Under the pieces are notes generated by a model that was not told the DNA's origin, did no database searches, and saw nothing but the letters and a program-made list of their open reading frames with translations. Shown piece after piece: positions 55,700 through 64,000 of a stretch of 64,000 nt of DNA. Position numbers and translations under genes: made by a program. The stretch covers positions 25,278,489-25,342,488 of the forward strand of contig NC_088645.1 in the NCBI RefSeq assembly GCF_964019385.1, in the 5' to 3' direction. How positions within the stretch are numbered: the stretch's first letter is position 1; each line of letters starts with the position of its first letter. The DNA comes from Sycon ciliatum (lineage: Eukaryota > Porifera > Calcarea > Leucosolenida > Sycettidae).

Positions 55700-57035
55700 T
55701 GTACCAGTACAGTACTTCTAAAACACGTACATACTGTCACTATGGACCTGCCAACTTCAAGGCTGTTAATGTCGGCATTGGTAAAGTTGGTTGCCAGATT
55801 TTTGACGCATCCGGGTCAGAATTGTGCAAAGAATACCCCCCCCCCCCCTAGCTAGCCCTTGTGATCTGATTGTCAAGTGTCTGCTTGTTAATTTCAGTTC
55901 TGAAAATATTGGTCGATGTCATTGGAACTGGCTGAACCTTTTTTTTTTTTAGGATTCTCTCTGCCGCTGGTCGAGTGGTATATGGTATACCGGTACCGCG
56001 TAGACGTCTACCGAGTCGAGTTGTAAAATTGTAGTCTAAAATAATATCTACAGAAGAGTTCACGGGGTTATGGACTCTTGACCTGAGCTCCTTGCGAACT
56101 GGGTCGTATGCATCACGTGTTCTCGTACTGGTAGTCTCGTACCGGTAAATGCAGGTCGGGTGCAGCTCAGGAGGCTGCCTGGCGTGTGTAGGCTGCATGG
56201 AAGATCGTTTTGCTCAGGCCCGGCACATAGGATCCTGGAAATCGTATGAGCCCATGCACATGACCCACGCGACTCCCTCAAGCAAGCGCGCGGCCTTCGA
56301 AAATTTGAAGAGATAGCCCGCTCATCGACAGGCGTGCGCCCAGCACTTTGTGCACTTTTTTGCGTGTGTTCCTTGAGAGCATGAAGTCGGCCGCCAGTTT
56401 GGTGAGGCGAGTAGATCTACGGCCAGTGTAGTTTGGATTGGTGCATACCTTCAGCGGTCCAGTCAGTTTCTCCTCCGAAAAGACCCGGTCCCCGACGACC
56501 AGCAGGAGTTGTCGAAGTTTTCACTGGTAAGAATACTGAGCTGTTTCCGTTCTTTCGCGTTCCGGTTTGCCAGAGCCGGGCACTCGGTGCTTGGAGCTAG
56601 CTGGCATGTACTTGTTGGCGGAAATGCCCTGCTACTGTACGAGCTCGTAGTCGTGTCTGCTGGTACTGGCAAGCCGCAGTTTAGATTGGCTTACAGTTAA
56701 GCTTTACTAATTAGCGCAGTATTACATACCTCGAGGGGACTGTATATCCGAGGTTCGATATATAAACTGTTATAGCATAGTGCATGGTCCTCCAAGCAAA
56801 ACAGTACTTATCTCTTTGTATCATCCCATATTGTATAACACGTCATTATTTTCGGTGTAATTTTAATTTCGGTAATTACGTTAGAAAAACCAGGCACCTA
56901 AATTTAGATTACACCTAAATGGCACTGGAGTATGCACTGTATGTGATGGGAATGCTGGTCACCTAATTCTACATTACACCTGAAACCTGGCAGGTCCCTA
57001 CTATCGAAATTTCACAACTAAAATTACATGTTATG
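55700..57035. other. unassigned intergenic stretch
   Basis: No supported exon. Contains a poly(C) run at 55838, a short A/T tract at 55940, and more 'ttttcggt' boxes at 56840-56880. Confidence 0.35.
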
Positions 57036-57038
57036 CAG

Positions 57039-58345
57039 TACCGTAAAAGCCTGTGTATAGGCCCCGGGCGTATAGAATAGCAGCCTCTATTTCCTGGGCG
57101 TATACAAGGGCAAGGACGTTATTTTGGAACCGGGTGTATACTTGGAATACAAATGTTGAAATTCTCCCCTGGCTCAATACGGACTCGAAACTGTATTATT
57201 ATTATTTATTATTCTCGTATCCGTCCCGAAAGGGACTCACGACGGCAGAATTAACCGTGAGCATGTGTGTGTGAGAGTGGGAGAACGAAATGAAAGAGAA
57301 AAGAAGAGTCTTGTAATAAAGGTCAAATTTAAGAAGAGCAATACTAGACTAAATGGCTGAGCAGATGTTACTCCATTGTTTTCTGTCGCGGGCATAGGTG
57401 CCGAGATCACGAAGGCAGCTGGGCTTAAAAATGCAGATAGGTGTGAGGCGGACGTCTCGCTGGAGACTTGTGGTGAGGCAAGAGCGGGGTGCACCTATTC
57501 GAAAGGGCTGACTGGTAGCATATGTACAGAAAGCAGTGAGAGCAACATTTGCAGGGATGTCACTTGGCTGGCGTAATATATGTCCTAATAGCTTCCACCT
57601 GTCCCGCTTGGCCATTTCACATACAGAGCATTGGCCAGTAACAGCATATAAATCTGCATTCGAGATGACATCTGGGTAGGTTATTCCAAGGGTACACCGC
57701 AGCTGTTTCCTATGAAACACATCTAGGCGCTTTTCTTGTGCTCGAAACTGTATCCAATTCATTAATTTTTTTAGCTGAACATCCACACTATAATTACAGT
57801 ATCCCCACTTCAATGAAGCAGTAACAGTGTTCTGGTTGGGAAAAGCAATCCTGAAACACATCCATCAACATAGCAGTAAGTACTGGGTGCCGGTACCTGT
57901 GTATATACTGGTATTGCCAGCACGCCTGGGCGTATACCGTAAAGTACCATTCATCCCCCTCCCACGCCATGTCGCTTCCCAGCTGGGTTTTCGGCAGGGG
58001 GCGGGAATTAGATCAAGGCTGTCAAGTGCAGTACGACGTACAACAACGTGGACATTCTGACGGTGCTGGATTGTGCATAGTTTTCATCCTGCGCTGGCAC
58101 GTATTGTGTACAGCAGTGAATGCGTCGGTTCAACATCGTATTTCGTTGCATCTGCCGAAGGCGCTTCACAGGCAGAAAAATGACAGGGGCGGCAATTAGG
58201 GAGGGGGGGGGGGATCAACGGTACTTTACGGAACATAGGCATGGGCGCTATTTTGTAATAAAAGTGTTGACTTTCCCTGACTGGGCTTGTACATGTGTAG
58301 GGTGGGCGTAATTTTGAGTGGGCGGATATAGGGGCTTTTACGGTA
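57039..58345. mobile_element. element with TACCGTAAAAGCC ends, containing a LINE fragment
   Basis: Inverted ends TACCGTAAAAGCC and complement, with 'tgtatagg' and 'ggatatagggg' sub-terminal boxes. 1.3 kb, part of which (about 57190-57861) is a LINE piece inserted on the minus strand. Ends resemble those at 4619 and 49710, suggesting one mobilising transposase family. Confidence 0.65.
57190..57861 (-). pseudogene. LINE ORF2 C-terminal fragment
   Basis: A 170-residue minus frame (57349-57861) reads EKRLDVFHRKQLRCTLGITY, PDVISNADLYAVTGQC, RDRWKLLGHILRQPSDIP and DLGTYARDRKQWSNI. This wording is typical of the region downstream of the reverse transcriptase in non-LTR elements (LDxFHRRxLRxILGIxW, RWRxxGHVLRM). 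The frame is still open, but the polymerase core is absent (5' truncation). A TAAT-rich tail at 57190-57217 marks the 3' end. Confidence 0.75.
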
Positions 58346-58477
58346 GTATGTTATATGGAGGGTAGTATGTTATATGGAGGGTAGTATGTTATATGGAGGG
58401 TAGTATGTTATATGGAGGGTAGTATGTTATATGGTGGGTAGTATGTTATATGGAGGGTAGTATGTTATATGGAGGGT
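58344..58477. repeat. 19-bp tandem repeat, seven copies
   Basis: Seven near-identical units of 'tagtatgttatatggaggg', starting exactly at the right end of the preceding element. Confidence 0.95.
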
Positions 58478-58494
58478 AGCCCGTACTAGTACAT

Positions 58495-58710
58495 GCACTC
58501 CAATTTCAGAAATTTTCGGTGCTCAATATTTTCGGTATGAGGGCAACAGGCTAGGTTAGGTGAACAGAAATTTTCGGTACAGAGAAGCAGTTCCCCTATT
58601 GGATTATGTGTGTTAGTGTTTGTTCGGTGTATTGAAATTTTAGGTGTGAAATAGACCCACCGAAAGTACCGAAAATAAAAGTACACCGAAAATTTGTGAA
58701 ATTACAGTAC
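58495..58710 (-). mobile_element. MITE with GTACTGTAATTTCAC ends, copy 3
   Basis: Inverted copy of 41273-41487, close in sequence over its full length. Confidence 0.8.
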
Positions 58711-58791
58711 CGTAAAGTCTCACTGTATGTGTTCTGTGAAAGAAGTCGACAAAACGACCGCAAAAGTCAGTAAATAAGTACCTGCCCTAAA

Positions 58792-60174
58792 CGAGAGAGC
58801 TTGGAAGCTCAGGGCCCGACGCTATGCTTTTTTTGCCTAGCTAGCAGCTCATCATGCATGCATGTTATTAGAACTGATGGAAATGTTTTTTCCATTGATT
58901 GGCTACATCAAACTTTCTCTTTGCATTCGAGGGTAATACGACACCGTCTACCACCTTGATGACCTAGGCAAAAAAAGAATAAGGTTGTTATATATTTTTC
59001 ATTTCTCCTATTTTATTTTCAAGACAACCTGGGATTCGAACCCGCACTATCGCCCTGCATGCATTCCCCCGATACACTTCGCATGCATACTCATTCTTCC
59101 AAGATGCTTTACGTTATGATCTTGCATTTGAAAGCCCTATTTGAATATTGTGGCCAGCTGTCTTTGATTGCACGGTATGGTACGGGACAGGGACGGGATA
59201 GCGCCAGGCATGCCGATGGCACAAACAAACAAACACGGAACGAGAGAGCTTGGAAGCTCAGGGCCCTGCGCTATGCTTTGTTGCCTAGCTTATCGTAACT
59301 GATGGAAATGCTTTTTCCTTTGATTAGCTACATCATTGTATTGCAAAAACGTTTCAATGAGATACTGAAGTAACGTCTTCTGCATAGTTACGGGACCGGC
59401 GCTGACTCTGCCGATCACGGGCGTTCTAGAGTCGACGGGATGTCTGTCCTGACGTTTCCTGGGACTGGCGCTGACTCTGCCGATCACGGACGTTCTTCTT
59501 CTTCTTATTATTATTATACTGACGGCAACTAACATCCATTCTGATTGCATTTACTCGTCTCCCTACTTCGTATTTCTTTCCAGAAAATCTCCCCATACAG
59601 CAGGGAGTCGTTTACATAATATGACTCCCTGCTATACATCTACACGACTGTATATACGTTATAATAATTATGCTATTGGCCTACATGCGGGCTGGTCGAC
59701 AGGCGGCTCAGCCAGCCTGCTAGTGGGATCTCGGCCTCGCACACATATCCACACAAAATGTTACTGCACTGAATGTATTCCCCTCGGTACACTTCGCATA
59801 TATACTCATTCTCCTGTTGGTACCGTACCCTTGATGGTACGGGACAGGTACGGAATAGCGCCAGGCATTTCGATGGCACACACAAACAAAAATATTGGGG
59901 CCAGCTGTCTTTGCTAGTACGGTACAGTACGGGACAGATACGGGATAGCGCCAGGCGTGACACAAACAAACAAACAAACAAACAAACAAATAAACAAACA
60001 AACAAACAAACAAACACCAAATTAAAGCTGTGTGGACCCTGGCTAGCGCCAGACGTTACTGAAGTAACGTCTTCTGCATAGCTACGGGAATTAAAGCTGT
60101 GTGGACCCTGGCTAGCGCCAGGTGTTACTGAAGTAACGTCTTTTGCATAGCTACGGGAAAAATACCCCCTTCAT
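58792..60174. repeat. long dispersed repeat, copy 2 with partial duplications
   Basis: 59240-60090 matches 48602-49440 over its length, including the micro-palindrome (59601-59631) and an (AAAC)n tract. A partial copy precedes it (58792-58905 and 59140-59230) and a 70-bp tail duplicate follows (60088-60157). A minus-strand tRNA-like B-box lies at 59029-59050 in the partial copy. Confidence 0.8.
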
Positions 60175-60479
60175 CTCTTTGGATATGTCTGTTCAGTGAA
60201 GTCAAGTTCAGCCTGATTAACACACTGCCAGAAATAAGTACGGTATGGTTCGCACCTACAGCTCGTAGTATGTGCATCTACATGGAAAGTGACGTCCCCA
60301 CTAAACACAAGTCAGGTCCAAAAGTTAGTTCGGGCCCCACAGTCAGTGCCCGCAAGAAAGTTAGTCCGGGTGTGGCCACTAAATTCCAAAGTATTGTAAA
60401 GTTCGTACTTCGAAGAACTTACTCATTTATGGACTTTTTTTGATAGTATGCTTCTTGATAATTTTGGCTGCTACGCTGT

Positions 60480-60632
60480 TGAAATCTGAAGAAAATGTTG
60501 AACGGTCTCTGCTTGGATGACAGCTACACCATAGCTCAGCAGTCAGAGCATTGCTGGCCTCAAGTGAAGGTCCCTATAATTGTTTTTGTAGTTTGAGTCC
60601 TGGCGGCGACAGTAAATTTTTTCTTCAGATCC
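60480..60632 (+). repeat. tRNA-derived SINE, plus strand
   Basis: Homologous to 29060-29200 in inverse orientation: 'gttgaacggtctctgcttgg', A-box TAGCTCAGCAGTCAGAGC, B-box-like AGTTTGAGTCC, then TTTTTTCTTCAGA. Diverged B-box, so not a tRNA gene. Confidence 0.7.
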
Positions 60633-60849
60633 CGTTTGCATCTTTCCCTCACACCAGCGGCTATAAAGTTTCAGTGTATGTTCTCAGAAACTGTCGAAAG
60701 TGCTGTCATTTGTTTGTATAATACCATTCCTATAACGAGAATGTAGACTCCTCGCATGAGCAAGAGTACATTACACACACAATCGTATGTTAAGTACTCT
60801 AAGTCTCTTGGCATGAGCTGCGTGGGTCGATAATGACAGACATGTTGGT

Positions 60850-60930
60850 GTGTGTGTCTGTGTGTGCATGCGCGCACGTGTTTGTGTGTATGTGTGTGTG
60901 TGTGTGTGTGTGTGTCTGTGTGTGTTTACT
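60850..60930. repeat. (TG)n microsatellite
   Basis: TG repeats with GC and TC interruptions, ending about 120 bp before the gene C start codon. Confidence 0.93.
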
Positions 60931-61047
60931 GTGCACTGTGCGTCTGCGCACATGTGTGGCTGTGTACACGTGCATGTGAACGTGTGAACCTATTTTTTGC
61001 ACCAGGATGGCACTGGCGGCGAAGTTCCAGTAATCAGTGCAGCCACA

Positions 61048-61060
61048 ATGGCCTCTCTCC
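61048..61060 (+). CDS. gene C, 13-nt first coding exon
   Basis: ATG GCC TCT CTC C then GTAAGTAG. M-A-S-L plus one base, phase 1. Upstream 'gcaccaggatggcactggcg' resembles the stretch before the gene B start. An acceptor-like 'tttgcaccag' lies about 45 bases upstream, so a non-coding exon could precede it. Confidence 0.7.
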
Positions 61061-62202
61061 GTAAGTAGCTCACGCTAGTGCTACTGTGTGGTGAAATCCG
61101 GTTGCGTGGGTTCATGCCCTGCACCAGTGCGTGGCCTGGTGTCAGCAGCTGCACAGCACACGGCGTGACTTTGACCCGGTTGTATTTCATTGAGCATAGC
61201 GAGATAATGCGTTGGTCATCTTTCACCAGAGAGGAGAGCTATCTCAGGTCATTAGCGCAATCTCTACAGTATACAGTGACACACGCTACCGCTTTTCCCC
61301 GAATATAAGTACCACCTTTTTTTCTGCACTAAACTTCAAGGGCAAAGTAGCGAGTGGCGACTTGCGGTCGAGCGTGACATTTGACCTATGGGAACATATT
61401 GAAACAACATGTCTTAAACCTGATAATGGGGCCGGCGTGCGACCTATGATCGACCTGTGATCGAGCACGCCTTATAACCAGTTGAATACAGTATGTGGCC
61501 ATTGCTGTCTGGTGATTTGCCTAGTGCACATAAAACTCCAGAGTACTGCGAGTCAACAACCATTCGGCGCATACCGGTATTATTTTTCAGCTATTTTCGG
61601 CCTGGGCATTTTGGCCGAAAATGTGTTGTAGCTGAAAATTTGTTTTACAAAGTTCAGTGTGGCAGTGGCAGTGCAGACAGACAGCAGCAGTACGGATTTA
61701 CTATATCCAAGGAACTCCAATAATGATGACGGTTTTCCCAATAAGACCAATGTTATGATGCTCCATGTTACTGAAGTATTAACTGTGATCATTGGTTTCG
61801 TAGAGCCCCATTCTAGGAGGTATCTACATCTGCTTTGTTTCAATGTCCAGCCTAAGCGAACGTGTTGATCAAGCATAATTGCTTGGTTGACGCTGCCGCG
61901 TGAATGCGTATAATGAGGAAGTCCTTATCCAACCATGCATTTCTGGACACGAGAGGCACATAGTAGCAGTGAGTGAGTGACGGAGGGCACTGAACCTCTG
62001 TGAGGAGACCCAGTCATACCTACTGCGGAATGGGAACACAAACTTTGATCGTAAAAAAGAGAGTGATTCATGTCTCTGTCCCAAACCAAGGGAGCCCCCG
62101 ACGGGCGCTTACACCCTTTACTTTCGTTTGTAATGCAAAGATAGTCATTATTCATTTTTCTTCCATTTCCTTCCATTTTCTTCCCATTCTATTGTGCTTC
62201 AG

Positions 62203-62262
62203 ATATTTTCTGCGTCCAATTGATGGCCCTGCTTGCAGTGTCTGCTATGGCCAATGCCTCCG
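62203..62262 (+). CDS. gene C, signal-peptide exon
   Basis: The acceptor is 'tattgtgcttcag' and the donor 'gcctccggtaagtg'. 60 nt, phase 1-1. It reads IFCVQLMALLAVSAMANAS, a good signal core with small residues (SAMA, NAS) at the likely cleavage site. Confidence 0.78.
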
Positions 62263-62656
62263 GTAAGTGTACTGTGGTTTGGTTAGGTGCGTCCGGCATT
62301 TGTTGTCGGGGGAAATCTGGCACCCGGACAAATGGAAACTACACGGGAAACCTTAGGACTCAAACATGGAAACCGCTTTTTTAATAGCCGCATCTAACAA
62401 ATAGGCCAATACACTATTATAGGTTACGTATGCTTTGGTGGGGTGAAGCAGTGAGTTTGCACAGGCAAACACGTACAGGATGAACCATGATGATTTCAAT
62501 ACAGCAAACATGTACGTTGAATATGCTGTCCAATTTCAACCGTTTTCCAGGACCGATTTGAATCAGTATGAATCACCCATACAGCAGCTGTCTGAATTCT
62601 TGACCCTCATACTGTGCGTTTGTGTTTAAAAAGGATGTGCACACACCCTCTACCCT

Positions 62657-63536
62657 CAGGGTTCGCAGCGAAGTTTGGAAGTCTGGAAAAAGTTTGGATT
62701 TTATAATTCAATTTTCCAGGTCTGGAAAAAGTTTTGAAAAGGCGCTCCTTTTGGAATAGTTTGGAAAAAGTTTTGAATTTCGAGTTTTTGGCCGTGGATG
62801 TGCTGCACTCCTGCAGTGCAAGTGGCCGTTTTGACTACCGGCTGGGGGTAGTACCGCGATAGAAGACGCGCTGGCGATGTGTGGTGTTCACTGATGTACG
62901 AGTCTCGTACAGTCATTTCAGTGCAGCTCAAGCGCGGCCGGTGATGACTTTTATTTGGCCGTTTTTCGTTACTGGCGCTCGCGCTCGACTTTGATTCTTT
63001 GAAGTCGGGACAGCAAGATGGCGAGGTCCTTTCGCACTCAGATGAGTTTGCTGGCGAGGATGAAGCCGTCTTTTGCGCCGTCTTTTGCGCTGAGACGAAC
63101 ACCAGCTATGTAAATGTTTCATGACTTTTATTTTTTTGAGTTTGCTTTTATTTTTTTGAGTTTGCTGGCTAGGATGAAGCCGTCTTTTGCGCTGAGACGA
63201 ACACCAGCTATGTAAATGTTTCATTGGAACCCCTTCTGGAGGCGGATTTGAACTTACGGAGGGGAACTGAGTTACTCTCGTCGTATGAATTCCCTTGCTA
63301 TTTTCGGGGGCTCTAGCTGCTGAAGGCGATGCCATTGCAATGTACCTTGGTGAATTTGTTGATGGTAGTGGTACCAGGGAGGATTTTACTACTCCCTGGT
63401 TGTACTCATAGTGGAGAATACAGTCATGCAGAAGAGATTCATAATTTATTTTTCCTGCACGAGTGGGTTTGGAAATTCTTGAAATTGGTTTGGAAAAAGT
63501 TTGGAATTTTGTGTGCTTGGTTGGCTGCGAACCCTG
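62657..63536. mobile_element. element with CAGGGTTCGCAGC ends
   Basis: Inverted ends CAGGGTTCGCAGC and complement, followed by 'agtttggaaaaagtttggaa'-type repeats at both sides. About 880 bp. Inside, a 100-bp segment ('gatgaagccgtcttttgcgc' to 'gctatgtaaatgtttcat') is duplicated (63050-63122 and 63170-63224). The 207-residue minus frame contains the duplication and has no recognised domain. CAGGG ends hint at hAT, but no clear 8-bp duplication is visible. Confidence 0.6.
63375..63398. mobile_element. 24-bp micro-palindrome inside another element
   Basis: From CAGGGAGGATTTTACTACTCCCTG; arms pair with two mismatches. The flanks gtggtac and gttgtac differ by one base. Confidence 0.45.
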
Positions 63537-64000
63537 TAACCCTGTGCACATCCCCTGTACCCTGTGCGCATCCCCCTATACCCTATGCACCCCCCCCCCC
63601 CCGGTACCCTATGCACATCCCCCTGTAGAGGAGAAAGTTTCAAATAGGAAATAGGTTGCAAACCGGAAAGGGCTCAATATCCACTTTCTTCATTTTGATT
63701 AGAAAACATATGTCACAGTGCGACTACGATATGTTTTACTCCGAGCCAAAATGTCATGGCTCTGCCATGACCAGAAGCGCCATACCAAGCAGGTGAGGTT
63801 TTGACGTGTTGCTTCGCACTGCGGCTTGAGTTGTACGTCTTTCGAATTTCAACTTCTTGTCGCAGGTAAACAGCCTCTCGCCAATAAAGCACCGTCCAAT
63901 GACAACTAATGGAAGCACAAACAAGGCTTATTGTTGCTCTGTACTGGCCATCGTGGAGCAATAGCATTTGCCTACTTTCAGAACTCAGGGTGAATTTGAC
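63537..64000. other. unassigned end of window
   Basis: Includes a tandem 'ccctgtgcacatcccc' patch (63538-63630) with a poly(C) run, then unique sequence. No gene C exon recognised. Confidence 0.35.

Larger units (their letters stand above)
61048..62262 (+). other. gene C locus, 5' end only
   Basis: Two exons, 61048-61060 and 62203-62262, join in phase 1 into a signal peptide of about 24 residues. The following donor at 62263 shows that more exons lie downstream; none was recognised before the window ends at 64000. Start-exon length, phase and signal-exon design match gene B, so it is probably a paralogous receptor or secreted protein. Confidence 0.7.

Noticed and set aside
62928..63551. 207-residue minus-strand open frame
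   Set aside because: Lies inside an inverted-repeat element and across an internal duplication, with repeated peptide blocks; no domain or codon signal of a real gene.

Overview
The window reads as animal (metazoan) nuclear DNA: short coding exons with GT-AG borders in consistent phases, long introns, GT/CT/ACAT microsatellites, and a dense, nested population of transposable-element debris. GC content is moderate. The species cannot be fixed from sequence alone; a marine invertebrate (sponge, cnidarian or similar) is my inference from the Ig/EGF receptor genes, the Ty3/gypsy element and the LINE-type relics. There are no bacterial operons, CRISPR arrays or functional rRNA/tRNA genes.

Three genes lie in tandem on the + strand, all apparently for secreted or membrane receptors. 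Gene A (about 10.4-18.6 kb; first exon uncertain) encodes a signal peptide, two Ig-like domains, a Thr/Pro mucin-like stalk, one membrane helix and a short tail. Gene B (25237-53063, ten exons, all splice phases agree, 737 residues) encodes a signal peptide, one six-cysteine EGF-like domain, two I-type Ig domains each split by a phase-0 intron, a Gly-rich linker, one membrane helix and a tail of about 420 residues with 20 tyrosines in its last exon, including a tandem eight-residue repeat with one Tyr per unit. Gene C (61048 onward) shows only its first two exons, which give a clean signal peptide; the rest lies beyond the window. B and C both start with a 13-nt coding exon (ATG plus three codons plus one base), followed by a phase 1-1 signal-peptide exon. 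Gene A has the same kind of signal exon. The three look like a tandem receptor family, plausibly for recognition or adhesion (inference).

The rest is mobile or repetitive. An intact Ty3/gypsy element (30970-35618) with apparently identical LTRs and a 5-bp duplication sits in the intron that splits the first Ig domain of gene B. Many MITE-like inverted-repeat elements occur: hAT-like with 8-bp duplications, piggyBac-like at TTAA, pogo/Tigger-like at TA, a family with CAAGAGT ends and 7-bp duplications, and several with TACCGTA ends. The most unusual class is a set of 20-42 bp hairpins that are almost nothing but two fused terminal repeats, several flanked by perfect 7-9 bp direct repeats; one has a matching empty site elsewhere in the window. 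LINE-type relics, tRNA-derived SINE-like pieces, a tRNA-Leu fragment and minisatellites fill most of the remainder.
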